Shown here: positions 50,783 through 60,269 of the stretch, in pieces
Layout of the letters: the number at the start of each line of letters is the position of its first letter
Position numbering within the stretch: the first letter of the stretch is position 1
Assembly (NCBI RefSeq): GCF_000337795.1
Contig: NZ_AOLP01000009.1
Coordinates: 124,001 to 188,000, forward strand
DNA from: Haloferax denitrificans ATCC 35960
Lineage (GTDB): Archaea; Halobacteriota; Halobacteria; Halobacteriales; Haloferacaceae
DNA length: 64,000 bases
Direction: 5' to 3'
Translations under genes and position numbers: made by a program
Notes under the pieces: model-generated
Databases searched by the model: none
Told to the model about the DNA's origin: nothing
What the model saw: only the letters and a program-made list of their open reading frames with translations

Positions 50783-52000
50783 TCAGATTCGCCGCCGGAC
50801 GACGAACAGGAGAACGGTCGCGAGCACCGTCGAGCCGGCGACGAGCGCCCAGCCGGCCCCGTAGCCCGTCGACTCCACGACGAAGCCGAAAAGCGGCGGG
50901 GCGACGAGGCCGCCGACGTTGAGCGCGGTCTGGCCGCCGGCGGTCGCCGCGCCGATGTCGCCGTCGTCGACGACGCCGCTCAGACAGGAGTAGAAGACGC
51001 CGGTCGAGCCGTGGATGGTGAGCCCGAGCGCGACGAAGACGGCGATGGTGAGCGCGAACGAGCCGCCGGTCCCGACGAGGAGGGAAAAGAGCGCGACCGA
51101 CCCGGCCAGTTGGACGAGCGCGACGGTGGCCGCGCCGCGGGGGCCGCCGAGGCGGTCGGCGAGGCTTCCCGCGCCGATGCGGCCGACGCTTCCGGTCACC
51201 TGCGTCGCCGCGAGGACGCCGCCGGCGAGGGCGGGACCGGTCCCGACCACGTCCTGCACGTAGAGGACGGTGTAGCCGAGCATCGAGAAGATGGACGCGC
51301 CGATGAACAGCGCGGCGGCGACGAGCGCGACGTAGGCGCGGTTGCCGCCGAGGCCGGCGAGCCGGGGGCGTTCGAGCCGGCCGGTCCCCGGGTTCCCGCG
51401 GTAGCGCGTCGCGAAGAGGAGCGCGTAGCCGGCGGCGAAGACGCCGATGGCCCAGAAGCCGACCTGCCACGCCGCGACGACCGCGACGCCGGTGACGACG
51501 AGCGACGACGCCCCGCTCCCGACGGTGACGCCGACCTGCTTCAGCCCCATGGCGAGGTTCTTGCTCCCGGCGGGCGCGGCCGCGACGATGCCGCGGTTCG
51601 ACGCCGGCATCGCGGTCGAGTAGGCCGCCCCGAGGAGCGCCACCGTCACCAGCAGCAGCGCGTACGACGGCGGCGCGAACGTGACGCCGACGAGCGCGAC
51701 CGACAGCGCCAGCAGGCCGACGACCATCACGGGCTTTTCGCCGTAGCCGTCGACGGCCGCGCCGCTCGGGAAGAGAAACACCGTGTAGCCGAGCAGACCG
51801 GCGGTCAGGAACAGCCCGACCAGCGACTCGGAGACCGAAAACGCGTCGCGGACGAAGCCGGTCGCCGCGAAGATGGCGTAGTAACAGAGGCTCGCGGCGG
51901 TCTGCCAGCCGGCGACCGAGCCGACCGCGCGCCACGAGCCGTCCCCCGAGTCATCTCTCGTCTCGACTCTCGCCCCCTCTCCCGCTTCGTTTCCCGTCAC
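50783..52000 (-). CDS. Major facilitator superfamily transporter
   Basis: 405 residues with about 12 hydrophobic helices, an acidic N-terminal tail and a central loop. The first-half loop has FLFPSGAAVDGYGEKPVMVVG, the MFS-type G-x-x-x-D-R/K-x-G pattern; a second copy is SLADRLGGPRGAATV. The substrate is unknown. It starts with GTG one base after the hemD stop, so it may be cotranscribed with hemC-cobA-hemD, raising the possibility that it handles a tetrapyrrole or precursor; this is only a neighbour inference. Confidence 0.85.
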   Translation of the reverse strand: MTGNEAGEGARVETRDDSGDGSWRAVGSVAGWQTAASLCYYAIFAATGFVRDAFSVSESLVGLFLTAGLLGYTVFLFPSGAAVDGYGEKPVMVVGLLALSVALVGVTFAPPSYALLLVTVALLGAAYSTAMPASNRGIVAAAPAGSKNLAMGLKQVGVTVGSGASSLVVTGVAVVAAWQVGFWAIGVFAAGYALLFATRYRGNPGTGRLERPRLAGLGGNRAYVALVAAALFIGASIFSMLGYTVLYVQDVVGTGPALAGGVLAATQVTGSVGRIGAGSLADRLGGPRGAATVALVQLAGSVALFSLLVGTGGSFALTIAVFVALGLTIHGSTGVFYSCLSGVVDDGDIGAATAGGQTALNVGGLVAPPLFGFVVESTGYGAGWALVAGSTVLATVLLFVVRRRI

Positions 52001-52001
52001 G

Positions 52002-52745
52002 TCACTCGTGATACGTCGGCGCGGCGGTCTCGACCGCGGCGACCGCGAGCGCTTCGAACGTCGCCTCGTCGGGGACGACGGTCACGTCGATGCCGTGGGA
52101 TTCCGCGGTGTCGCGGGTCGGCGGCCCGATTGCGCCGACGACCGCGTCGTTCAGGCCGGCGATTGCCTCCTCGCGGACGCCCCGCTCAGCGGCGGCGTCG
52201 AGGAAGTGCTCGACCGTGAGCGACGAGGTGAAGAGGGCGGCTTCGAGGTCCCCGGCGGCGGCCAGCTCGGCCGACTCTCCGGCTCCCTCGGGGCGGACGA
52301 GTCGGTAGAGCACCGTCTCGTGAACGTCCGCGCCCGCGTCGCGCAGGCCCTCGGTGAGGACGGCACTGCCGTGGTCGCTCCGGGCGACTTCGACCGTCGC
52401 GCCGTCGACGTCGGGCGCGAGGTGGTCGACCAGCCCGGCCGAGGTGTACTCGTCGGGGACGCGGTCGACCGTCCAGCCGGCCTCGCGGGCGGCGTCGGCG
52501 GTCGCGGGGCCGATACAGCACAGCACCGCGTCGCCGGGGTTCCAGCCGGCCTCGTCGAGGAGTTCGACGCCGGTCTTGCTCGTCAGGACGACGAACGCGC
52601 CGGGTTCGGGCGTCGCGCCGGTCGGCTCGATTGCGAGCATCGGGTCGGGGACCGGGGTCGCGCCGAGCGAGTCGAGGAGTTCGACGGCGCGCTCGATGCG
52701 GTCGTCGTCGGGGCGGAAGACGGCCGCGCGGACCTGCTGGCTCAT
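52002..52745 (-). CDS. hemD: Uroporphyrinogen-III synthase
   Basis: 247 residues of the two-lobed HemD fold. VRAAVFRPDDDRIERAVELLDSLG, FVVLTSKTGVELLDEAG, VLCCIGPATADAAREAG and GAIGPPTRDTAESHGIDVTVVP are the usual signature segments despite low overall conservation. It closes hydroxymethylbilane with inversion of ring D. ATGA overlap with cobA; operon hemC-cobA-hemD. Confidence 0.88.
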   Translation of the reverse strand: MSQQVRAAVFRPDDDRIERAVELLDSLGATPVPDPMLAIEPTGATPEPGAFVVLTSKTGVELLDEAGWNPGDAVLCCIGPATADAAREAGWTVDRVPDEYTSAGLVDHLAPDVDGATVEVARSDHGSAVLTEGLRDAGADVHETVLYRLVRPEGAGESAELAAAGDLEAALFTSSLTVEHFLDAAAERGVREEAIAGLNDAVVGAIGPPTRDTAESHGIDVTVVPDEATFEALAVAAVETAAPTYHE

Positions 52746-53578
52746 TCGTCGCCTCCCGCACCTCCGGCGGTCGCGTCGGCCTCGGAGATGGCGTCCGCGC
52801 CGCCGCCCTGCAGGAACCGCTTCACGCGGTCGCGGGTCGCCGCGACCTCGCCGATGACGGTGATTGCGGGCGGCTCGATGTCGGCCTCGTCGCGCACGTC
52901 GACGATGGTGTCGAGCGTGCCGGTGGCGACGCGCATGTCGGGCCACGTCGCCCGCTCGATGAGGGCGACGGGCGTGTCGCCGTCCAGCCCCGCCTCGCGG
53001 AGTTCGGCGGTGTACAGCGGCAGTTTGCCGACGCCCATGAGGACGACGAGCGTCCCGCCGGTCGCGGCGAGCGCGTCCCAGTCGACCGCGGACTCGTCTT
53101 TCGTCGGGTCCTCGTGGCCGGTGACGAACGACACCGACGAGACGTGGTCGCGGTGGGTGACGGGGATGCCCGCCGAACCGGGGCCGGCGACCGCCGAGGT
53201 GATGCCCGGCACGACCTCGAAGGGAATCCCGTTGTCGGCGAGGTGTTCCATCTCCTCGCCGCCGCGGCCGAAGACGAACGGGTCGCCGCCCTTCAGGCGC
53301 ACCACGTCGTTGCCCTCGCGGGCGAGTTCGACCAGTCGGTTGTTCGTGTACTCCTGTGGGGTCCACTCGCCGCCGGCGCGCTTGCCCACGTCCTCGCGCT
53401 TCTCGGCCGGAATCATCCCGAGAATCTCCGGGCCGGGGAGCTTGTCGTGGAGCACCACGTCCGCCTCGTCGATGAGGCGGGCGGCCTTCATCGTCAGCAG
53501 TTCCGGGTCGCCCGGGCCGCTCCCGACGAGGTGGACCGTGCCGACGCCGTTTCCGTCGGTCGCGTCGTCGGCCGTCAT
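52742..53578 (-). CDS. cobA: Uroporphyrinogen-III C-methyltransferase (SUMT)
   Basis: 278 residues. The SAM-dependent tetrapyrrole methylase signature VHLVGSGPGDPELLTMKAARLIDEADVV and VRLKGGDPFVFGRGGEE, with GITSAVAGPGSAGIPVTHRD, identify SUMT/CobA. It methylates uroporphyrinogen III at C-2 and C-7 to precorrin-2, the entry to siroheme, heme via the archaeal route, and cobalamin. One base after hemC and overlapping hemD. Confidence 0.95.
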   Translation of the reverse strand: MTADDATDGNGVGTVHLVGSGPGDPELLTMKAARLIDEADVVLHDKLPGPEILGMIPAEKREDVGKRAGGEWTPQEYTNNRLVELAREGNDVVRLKGGDPFVFGRGGEEMEHLADNGIPFEVVPGITSAVAGPGSAGIPVTHRDHVSSVSFVTGHEDPTKDESAVDWDALAATGGTLVVLMGVGKLPLYTAELREAGLDGDTPVALIERATWPDMRVATGTLDTIVDVRDEADIEPPAITVIGEVAATRDRVKRFLQGGGADAISEADATAGGAGGDE

Positions 53579-53579
53579 C

Positions 53580-54671
53580 TCACTCCTCGGCCTCCTCGCG
53601 GGCGGCCTCGACTAACTGACCCGCGCCGCGGTCGCGGAGCGCCGCCGCGAACTCGCGGGCGGCGTTGGCGTGGTTGCCGACGGGGAGGTCCCGCGAGGTC
53701 TTGATGGACTCCGAGCCGTCGGTCGCGAGCACCTGCACGTCGACGTGGACGTGTTCGCCCTGCAGGAGGGCGTGAACGCCGACCGGGGCGATACAGCCGC
53801 CGCCGAGTTCGGCGAGGATGGTCCGCTCGACGGTCGTCTCGACGCGGGTCCGCGGGTGGTCGAGCTTGTCGTGCAGGAGGTCGATGACCTCCGAGTCCGC
53901 GGCGGTCACGGCGATGGCTCCCTGTCCGGGCGCGGGGACGAACGTCGCCCGCGGCAGGCGCTCGTAGTTCACCTTCTCGGTGAGACCACTGCGCTTGAGG
54001 CCCGCCTCGGCGAGGACGATGGCGTCGTACTCGGTTTCGACCTTCCGGCCGAGCGCCTGCCGTTCGAGTTCCGTGAGGCCCTCGAACCACTCGTCGGCGG
54101 TCTCGTCGAACGCCTCGTCGTGGTCGGTCTTGCCCTTCTTTTCCTGCCGCTCTTTGTCGTTTTCGACGCGGGCCTCGTGTTCGCGCTGGAGGTGCGTCGC
54201 CAGCAGTTTCTCGATGCGGGTGTCGACGTTGCCGCGGAGCGGCTCGACTTGGAGGTCCTCGCGGTAGTTCAGCAGTTGGGCCTGCCGGCGGAGCGACGAC
54301 GTGCCGACGACGGCTCCCTCCGGGAGGTCGTCGATGTCGTGGCCCTCGGCCGTGACGAGCACGTCGCCGGCCGGCGCGCGCTCGGGCACGCCCGCGACGA
54401 CGAGGTCGGCGGGCTTCTCGGTCGGCATGTCCTTCATCGAGTGGACCGCGGCGTCGACCTCGCCGTCGAGGACGCGCTCGTCGAGCGCGCGGACGAACGC
54501 GCCGGTCTTGCCCAGTCGGTGGATGAGTTCGTCCTGAATCCGGTCGCCCGTGGTCTCGACTTCGACGAGTTCGACGTCGAGTCGGCGGCCCGCGAGCGCC
54601 CCCTGCACGCTCGCGGCCTGCGCGCGAGCGAGCGCCGACCCTCGCGTCGCCAAGCGAAGTGTTGTAGTCAT
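53580..54671 (-). CDS. hemC: Porphobilinogen deaminase (hydroxymethylbilane synthase)
   Basis: 363 residues, longer than the usual about 310. LATRGSALARAQA, KDMPTEKP, GTSSLRRQAQLL, LRGNVDTRIEKL and the cofactor cysteine GGGCIAPVG (Cys293) are intact. The extra length is a charged insertion at about residues 157-213 (EHEARVENDKERQEKKGKTD, then an acidic stretch) between RGNVDTRIEKL and YDAIVLAEAGLKRSGL. It polymerises four porphobilinogens. A weak TTTTCAAC element about 27 bases before the ATG fits a promoter for the hem operon. Confidence 0.95.
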   Translation of the reverse strand: MTTTLRLATRGSALARAQAASVQGALAGRRLDVELVEVETTGDRIQDELIHRLGKTGAFVRALDERVLDGEVDAAVHSMKDMPTEKPADLVVAGVPERAPAGDVLVTAEGHDIDDLPEGAVVGTSSLRRQAQLLNYREDLQVEPLRGNVDTRIEKLLATHLQREHEARVENDKERQEKKGKTDHDEAFDETADEWFEGLTELERQALGRKVETEYDAIVLAEAGLKRSGLTEKVNYERLPRATFVPAPGQGAIAVTAADSEVIDLLHDKLDHPRTRVETTVERTILAELGGGCIAPVGVHALLQGEHVHVDVQVLATDGSESIKTSRDLPVGNHANAAREFAAALRDRGAGQLVEAAREEAEE

Positions 54672-54777
54672 ACGCGTCAGTCCGGCCCCCGCGTTGAAAA
54701 GCCCACCAGTTCGCTCCCGCGCGCCGGGTCGAACCCGAACGGAAGACCGATACGGTCCCCGCGCGACGACCCGGACG

Positions 54778-55168
54778 ATGCCCGCCTTCGATTCGGCCGT
54801 CCGGCAGGTCGGCGACCTCGTCGTCGTCGCGCTCCTCCTGTTCGGCCTGACCTCGGTCGTCGCGCCCCTCGACGTGTTCCTCTCGTCGGTCGGCGTTGAC
54901 GCCCCGTGGTTCGCCGGCCTCGTCGCGGCCGCGCTCATCGCGCTCGCGCTCCTCCTCGCGCGCCCCCTCCGCCTCCGACTCGTCGCTCGCGTCTGGGGCG
55001 TCGGCCTCGTCGTGACCGCTCTCTGGATTCCGCTTTTTGGTCCTCCTCGAACTTCGGGGAAACCCGGTCGGTATTCTCGTCTCGTGGGCGGTCTGTCTCG
55101 GCGTCGGCGTCGCCCTGACCTACCCGCCGCTGTGGCGGGCGGCCGAGGCGCGACTGCGGGTCGAGTGA
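54778..55168 (+). pseudogene. Membrane-protein gene with a frameshift in a T5 run
   Basis: From ATG 54778 an open frame encodes four hydrophobic segments up to LWIPLF at codon 87. At 55034-55038 the run of five T residues shifts the frame: the following frame (VLLELRGNPVGILVSWAVCLGVGVALTYP, then PLWRAAEARLRVE, stop 55166-55168) continues a membrane protein, whereas the original frame turns arginine-rich and unlike halophilic protein. Four T instead of five would restore a single about 130-residue protein (IPLLVLLELRGN). Could be a real mutation, a sequencing error, or programmed slippage. No family recognised. Confidence 0.7.
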
Positions 55169-55280
55169 GCCGGGCGCGTCGGGGCCGCAGTCGCGCGAGC
55201 GAACGCCGGTCGCGCGGGCCGGCTCGCCCCGTCGCTCGGCGTGCCGAACGGTTTTCGGTCTCCGCGGCGACGATTCGAAC

Positions 55281-55466
55281 GTGAACAGGTCCCTCCAACT
55301 CGCGCTCGTCTTCGGCGTCGCGTTCGTCGTCGCGCTCCCGCTGGGATTCATCTTCGCCCCGGACCCGACCGGCGTCGCCCCGCTTTTCCTCACCGCCGGA
55401 CTGACCGTCGTCATCGGCCTCCCGGCGTACCTCGGGCTCTCCCGGGCGAGCGGGTCGGGGTCGTGA
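55281..55466 (+). CDS. Small membrane protein
   Basis: 61 residues starting GTG: NRSLQLALVFGVAFVVALPLGFIFAPDPTGVAPLFLTAGLTVVIGLPAYLG. Two hydrophobic helices joined by an acidic-free turn containing PDPTG. No known family. It lies downstream of the frameshifted gene on the same strand, convergent with hemL. Confidence 0.55.
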   Translation: MNRSLQLALVFGVAFVVALPLGFIFAPDPTGVAPLFLTAGLTVVIGLPAYLGLSRASGSGS

Positions 55467-55501
55467 AAAAAGCGTGCGGTCGGTGAATCGCCGACTCGGG
55501 T

Positions 55502-56839
55502 TTACAGCGCCGCTTTGTACGCTTCCAGCGTCTCCTCGATGTCTTCGTCCGTGTGCGCGTAGGAGACGAACTGCGACTCGAACTGGTTCGCCGTGAGGAA
55601 CACGCCGTGGTCTTTCATCTCCTGCCAGAAGACGCGCTCCCAGCGGTCGGTCTCGGCGTTCGACACGTCCGCGCCGGTCTTCGGACAGGCGTCGTAGTTG
55701 GGACACGACTCGACCTGCGCACAGCCGTCGGCGCAGGCGTCGGCGCGCTCGGCCGCGCCGTGGCGCGTGAACACCGTCTTGAACATCGAGTCCGTGCCGA
55801 CGACGGTGTACTCGGGGGCCTGGTCTTCGAGGATGTCGGTGATGCCCGCCCGAAGCTTCTCGCCGAGGCGGTCGACGTGCCCGTACACGTCGTTTTCGGC
55901 GGCGTACTTCAGGTACTCGTGGCCCGCGGCCATCGTCACCGGGTGGCCCGAGAAGGTGCCCGACTGGAACACGTCGCCGCCGGGGGTGAACTGCTCGACG
56001 AGCTCGGCCTTCCCGCCGACCGCGCCGACGGGGAACCCGCCGCCGATAATCTTCCCGAACGTCGTGAGGTCGGGCGTGACGCCGAACTTGCCCTGCGCGC
56101 ACTGGAGGCCGCCGACGCGGAAGCCGGTGATGACCTCGTCGAAGATGAGGAGCGCGCCGTGTTCCTCGGTCACGTCGCGGAGGGCTTCGAGGTAGCCGTC
56201 GACGGGGTGGACGATGCCCGTGTTCGCCAGAACCGGCTCGGTCAGCACCGCCGCGATGTCCTCGCCGTGTTCCTCGAACACCTCGCGGACCGTCTCCTCG
56301 TCGTTGAAGGGGACGGGGATGGTGTGCTCGGCGAACGACGAGGGGATGCCGGGCGTCGAGGGCTTCGCGCCGCCGGGGCCGCCCTCGACGAGGGTGGACT
56401 CCTGCGCGCCGTGGTAGCCGCCCTGCATGACGACGATTTTGTCGCGGCCGGTGACGCCGCGGGCGAGGCGGACCGCCGAGACGGTCGCCTCGGTGCCGGA
56501 GTTGACGAACCGGAGCATCTCGACCGAGGGGACGTGCCGCGCGACGAACTCGGCGTGTTCGACCTCGATTTCGGTCGGCGCGCCGTACATCGGCCCGGCG
56601 GCGGCGTGCTTCTGGACCGCCGACTGGACGGGCTCGGGCGCGTCGTGGCCGTAGAGCAGCGGCCCGTAGCCCATCACGTAGTCGACGTAGCGGTTCCCGT
56701 CGGCGTCGATGACGTGCGCGCCGTCGCCGCGCTCGACGAAGAACGGGTACGGTTGCGTCGCCCGGACCGAGGAGTTCACGCCGCCGGCGAGCACGGACAG
56801 CGCGCGGTCGTACAGCGCCCTTGACTCGTCGTGGTTCAT
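55502..56839 (-). CDS. hemL: Glutamate-1-semialdehyde 2,1-aminomutase
   Basis: 445 residues. PLP enzyme hallmarks: [52 protein letters not shown], and [18 protein letters not shown] with the PLP lysine. It makes 5-aminolevulinate, first committed step of tetrapyrrole synthesis. Near residues 369-385 there is an insertion with four cysteines (CADGC, ESC, DAC) not found in the bacterial enzyme as I know it; it may bind metal. The ATG at 56839 begins [15 protein letters not shown], as expected. Confidence 0.95.
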   Translation of the reverse strand: MNHDESRALYDRALSVLAGGVNSSVRATQPYPFFVERGDGAHVIDADGNRYVDYVMGYGPLLYGHDAPEPVQSAVQKHAAAGPMYGAPTEIEVEHAEFVARHVPSVEMLRFVNSGTEATVSAVRLARGVTGRDKIVVMQGGYHGAQESTLVEGGPGGAKPSTPGIPSSFAEHTIPVPFNDEETVREVFEEHGEDIAAVLTEPVLANTGIVHPVDGYLEALRDVTEEHGALLIFDEVITGFRVGGLQCAQGKFGVTPDLTTFGKIIGGGFPVGAVGGKAELVEQFTPGGDVFQSGTFSGHPVTMAAGHEYLKYAAENDVYGHVDRLGEKLRAGITDILEDQAPEYTVVGTDSMFKTVFTRHGAAERADACADGCAQVESCPNYDACPKTGADVSNAETDRWERVFWQEMKDHGVFLTANQFESQFVSYAHTDEDIEETLEAYKAAL

Positions 56840-56953
56840 GCGCGGCGGTTCGGCCGCTCGCGGGAAAGACCTTACTGGGCCGGCCGCACCTGCCACCGGT
56901 GAACCACCCGACGGGGCGACGCCCGCCCGACTGGAGTCTCGGACTGCGGCGAC

Positions 56954-57661
56954 CTACCGTGCCGTTCCGTCGGCGGCGGCGTCAGCGCCGTCGGCGTCGC
57001 CGGCGTCCTCGACCGACCCGGCCAACAGCAGTCCGACCGCGTCGTTGAGCGCGTGGATGCAGACGAGCGCGACCACGTCGCGCACGAGGAGGTACATGAC
57101 CGTCGTCAGGAGCGCGGGGACGGCGATTCTGGCGACCGCGCCGCGCTCCCAGCCGACGGCGTGGCTCGCGGTGAACGCGGCGAACGAGACGCCGCCCGCG
57201 AGGAGCGGACTGCCGGTGAGTTCGAGCAGTCGCTCGATAGCGTAGCCGTGGAACAGCACCTCCTCCGTAATCCCGGCGGTTCCGGCCACGAACAGCCGGT
57301 GTCTGACCGACAGCGAGGCCAGCCCCGACAGCCCATCGTCGAGGCCGCCCACGCCGAGTCGGTCGAAGACGGGCGTCGTCACCGCGTTCGCGACGAAGAG
57401 GACGAAGACGCCGCCGCCGACAACGGCGACGAACGCGAGGGGGGCAAGCGAGCGACCGGTCATCGAGGACAGCGGCCGCCCCTCGACGACGAGGACGTAG
57501 CCGCACAGGAGGGCGAAGACGGCCCACTTGTTCGCGTCGCTGACGAGGAGGTCGGCGCGGAGGTCGTCGGGTTCGGCGAGGTATCGGTCGGCGAGCAGGC
57601 CGACGGCGGCCATTCCGAACAGCGCGACGGCGAGTCCGCCGAGGACCGCGACAGTCACCAC
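56954..57661 (-). CDS. CPBP-family intramembrane protein (Abi-like)
   Basis: 235 residues, about seven hydrophobic helices. The second half carries CPBP/CAAX-protease-type motifs: GITEEVLFHGYAIERLLELTG (EE-x-x-x-H instead of EE-x-x-x-R), FTASHAVGWERGA, and CIHALNDAVGLLL with the second His/Asn. Possibly an intramembrane metalloprotease or a scaffold; substrate unknown. The start is GTG; an ATG lies 17 codons downstream. Confidence 0.72.
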   Translation of the reverse strand: MVTVAVLGGLAVALFGMAAVGLLADRYLAEPDDLRADLLVSDANKWAVFALLCGYVLVVEGRPLSSMTGRSLAPLAFVAVVGGGVFVLFVANAVTTPVFDRLGVGGLDDGLSGLASLSVRHRLFVAGTAGITEEVLFHGYAIERLLELTGSPLLAGGVSFAAFTASHAVGWERGAVARIAVPALLTTVMYLLVRDVVALVCIHALNDAVGLLLAGSVEDAGDADGADAAADGTAR

Positions 57662-57778
57662 GTGGAGCCACCGCTCATCGTCACGACGCTCGGTGCGGAG
57701 GGGAAAAACGGTTTCGCGTGGGGTCGGCGCTCGGCCCGCGAGGGGCCGTGACCGACGACGGGAGAACAGCCGCGAGAT

Positions 57779-58150
57779 TCAGACCGCGTCGCGTCCGGTC
57801 TTGCCGGTGCGGACCTGAACCGCGCTCTCGACGGGGAGGGTGAACACCTTCCCGTCGCCTTTCTCGCCCGTCTGGGCGGCGTCGGCGATGGCGTCGACCA
57901 CGTCGTCGGCGGGGATGTCGGCGACGACGCACTCGATTTTGACCTTCTGGTGGAGGTCGACGGTGTACTCCTCGCCGCGCCACTGGCTCTTTTTCGCGGG
58001 CTGGGAGCCGCGACCGGAGACGTTGGTGACGGTGAGCGACGGCGCGCCGATTTCGGCGAGCGCGGTCTTCACGTCGGAGAGCTTGTCGGGGCGGATGACG
58101 GCCATCACCATCTTGATTTCGCCGTCGTTCGGAACGTCTGAATCACTCAT
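57779..58150 (-). CDS. glnK: PII nitrogen-regulatory protein GlnK (copy 1)
   Basis: 123 residues of the GlnK/GlnB trimer family. N-terminal [29 protein letters not shown], the T-loop region [27 protein letters not shown], and C-terminal [28 protein letters not shown]. It binds ATP/ADP and 2-oxoglutarate and plugs its ammonium channel when nitrogen is sufficient. It follows the amtB of copy 1 by 3 bases. Confidence 0.95.
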   Translation of the reverse strand: MSDSDVPNDGEIKMVMAVIRPDKLSDVKTALAEIGAPSLTVTNVSGRGSQPAKKSQWRGEEYTVDLHQKVKIECVVADIPADDVVDAIADAAQTGEKGDGKVFTLPVESAVQVRTGKTGRDAV

Positions 58151-58153
58151 GGG

Positions 58154-59524
58154 TTAGTCCTCCCGTCCCGTCGTCATGAATCCATCCCCGCTCGGGACGC
58201 CGGAGCCGTCGGTGCGGATGCCGGTGTCGGCGTCGGGCGAGCCGAACTCGGGGTAGGTGTCGACGCCGTGTTCGGCGGTGTCGAGGCCCTCGCGCTCGTG
58301 GTCGGAGGAGACGCGGACCTGTCCGACGGCGCGGAAGCCGCCGAAGACGGCCGCGGTGGCGACGAACGTCCAGATGGCGATGACGGCCACGCCGATGACC
58401 TGCGGGACGGCCAGCGAGACGAACGACGCGCCGTCGTGCCACAGCGGGACGGCGAACACCGGGTAGAGGAGCGTCCCGAGGACGCCCGCGGAGCCGTGGA
58501 CGGGGAAGACCGCACACACGTCGTCGATTTGGAGGCGCTTTTCGACGAACTCGAAGACGACCGGGAGCTGTGCGCCGGCGAGGAGGCCGACGACCAGCGC
58601 GCCCGGCCAGACGATGTCGTTCGCGATGGCGGTGATGCCGACGAGGCCGGCGAGGACGCCGTTGGCGACGTAGAGCGTGTCGACCTTGCCGGTCTTGTAC
58701 ATGGCGACGCCGCCCGCGCCGATTGCGCCGGCGGCCATGCCGAGGGTCGTCACGAGGGCGACGCGGCCGACGTAGGCGAAGGAGCCGAGCGTGACCCCGC
58801 CGTCAGCGTACGCCAGCGGCGCGGCGGCGGTGCCGACGTTGAAGCCGTACCAGCCGAACGCGAGGATGAGCGTGCCGAGGACGGCGAACGTGATGGAGTG
58901 GCCGGGGATGACGTTCGCGGTGCCGTCGGGCTTGAAGCGGTCCATGCGCGGGCCGATAATCCACGCCGCGGTGAGGCCGGCGATGCCGCCCATGCCGTGG
59001 ACGATCATGCCGCCGGCGAAGTCGTGGAAGCCGAGGGCGTCGAGGAAGCCGCCGCCCCACGTGAAGCCGACGACGACGGGGTAGATGACGCCCGCGATGA
59101 GGATGGTGTACGTGAGGTACGCGCGGAGCCGGGCGCGGCCCGCCACGGCACCGGAGACGATGGTGGCGGCGGTCATGGCGAAGACGGCGCCGAACAGCCA
59201 GTCGACCCACGCCGTCGTCGCCGACGCCTCGGGCGCGTAGAGGCTCATGAACGCCCCGGAAATCGTCGTCGCGGGGCCGCCGGTGAAGGCGGCGACGATG
59301 GACGACACCGCCGCGCCGAGCAGGAAGAACACGATGACGCCGATACTCCACGTCAGCAGGTTCTTGGTCAGTTGGTTGGCGACGTTCTTCGCGCGGACCT
59401 GCCCGGCTTCGAGCATGGCGAAGCCGGCGTGCATGAAGAAGATGAGGAACGTGACCGTGAGGACCCACACGAGGTTCACGCCCTCGACGACCGAGGCGAG
59501 GTCTGCCTGCAGGGGTGTCAACAT
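58154..59524 (-). CDS. amtB: Ammonium transporter AmtB (copy 1)
   Basis: 456 residues, 11 hydrophobic helices. [71 protein letters not shown] with a pore His, [10 protein letters not shown] and FPVHGSAGVLG with the second pore His. It conducts ammonia/ammonium. Followed directly by glnK. TATA-like AATATGAAC about 50 bases upstream; the 59525-59903 intergenic region has inverted repeats (AGACGTT/AACGTCT at 59630-59665 and an imperfect GTCCGATATAAG/CTTGTATAAGGAC at 59692-59727) and no gene. Confidence 0.95.
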   Translation of the reverse strand: MLTPLQADLASVVEGVNLVWVLTVTFLIFFMHAGFAMLEAGQVRAKNVANQLTKNLLTWSIGVIVFFLLGAAVSSIVAAFTGGPATTISGAFMSLYAPEASATTAWVDWLFGAVFAMTAATIVSGAVAGRARLRAYLTYTILIAGVIYPVVVGFTWGGGFLDALGFHDFAGGMIVHGMGGIAGLTAAWIIGPRMDRFKPDGTANVIPGHSITFAVLGTLILAFGWYGFNVGTAAAPLAYADGGVTLGSFAYVGRVALVTTLGMAAGAIGAGGVAMYKTGKVDTLYVANGVLAGLVGITAIANDIVWPGALVVGLLAGAQLPVVFEFVEKRLQIDDVCAVFPVHGSAGVLGTLLYPVFAVPLWHDGASFVSLAVPQVIGVAVIAIWTFVATAAVFGGFRAVGQVRVSSDHEREGLDTAEHGVDTYPEFGSPDADTGIRTDGSGVPSGDGFMTTGRED

Positions 59525-59691
59525 ACGATGCCTCCGGCGAGCGGTTCGAGCTGGGAAGTTGGACAGTCGTTCATATTGGTGCTCGATTCGCGACCGAATG
59601 TCTCGCGAACCATGAGAGATGCTATCTACAGACGTTCATATAACGGTTCGCGTTGACAAACGTCTACAAAAAGTCCCTCTGGGAGACGTAT

Positions 59692-59727
59692 GTCCGATAT
59701 AAGATGGAGTATGTCTTGTATAAGGAC
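59692..59727. promoter_or_regulatory. Inverted repeats upstream of amtB copy 1
   Basis: GTCCGATATAAG and CTTGTATAAGGAC form an imperfect inverted repeat about 170-200 bases before the amtB ATG; AGACGTT/AACGTCT at 59630-59665 is a second, perfect 7-base pair. They could be nitrogen-control sites; no known haloarchaeal nitrogen-regulator motif was matched. Confidence 0.3.
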
Positions 59728-59903
59728 GTAAGGTTGGCACTCAGTGGACAAATGTTGCCACGCAATCCTACGAACGTAGTGTCGGAAAAGTAATCAAAAC
59801 GACGCGGGGCGTTCGTCGAACCCCGGTCGGGTGCGCACTCGCGCGGACCGCGGCGAGAGCGGCGAAAGGAGACGTCGAGTCGGTTTCGGCCGCGGGTGCG
59901 CGC

Positions 59904-60269
59904 TCAGACCGCCGGCTTGCCCTCCTTGCCGGTGCGGACTTGGACCGCGCTCTCGACGGGGAGGACGAATATCTTCCCGTCGCCTTTCTCGCCCGTGTGG
60001 GCGGCGTCGGCGATGGCCTCGACCACGTCGTCGGCCGGGATGTCGGCGACGACGCACTCGACTTTGACCTTCTGGTGGAGGTCGACTGTGTACTCTTCGC
60101 CGCGCCACTGGCCCTTCTTGGCGGGCTGGGAGCCGCGGCCGGAGACGTTAGTGACGGTGAGCGACGGCGCGCCCGCCTCGGCGAGCGAGGTCTTCACGTC
60201 GGAGAGCTTGTCGGGGCGGATGATGGCCATCACCATCTTGATGCCCTGTTCGTCGGCTTCGTCGCTCAT
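59904..60269 (-). CDS. glnK: PII nitrogen-regulatory protein GlnK (copy 2)
   Basis: 121 residues, very similar to copy 1 across the whole length (T-loop [27 protein letters not shown]; end [21 protein letters not shown]). Its ATG overlaps the amtB copy 2 stop as ATGA. Same role as copy 1, for its own channel. The paired, nearly identical copies look like a tandem duplication of the amtB-glnK pair. Confidence 0.95.
   Translation of the reverse strand: MSDEADEQGIKMVMAIIRPDKLSDVKTSLAEAGAPSLTVTNVSGRGSQPAKKGQWRGEEYTVDLHQKVKVECVVADIPADDVVEAIADAAHTGEKGDGKIFVLPVESAVQVRTGKEGKPAV

Noticed and set aside
48333-51935. Open frame of 1200 codons on the minus strand spanning ppk2, the RecJ-like and MFS genes
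   Set aside because: It is a shadow frame: arginine-rich translation, runs through three well-identified genes in other frames or strands.
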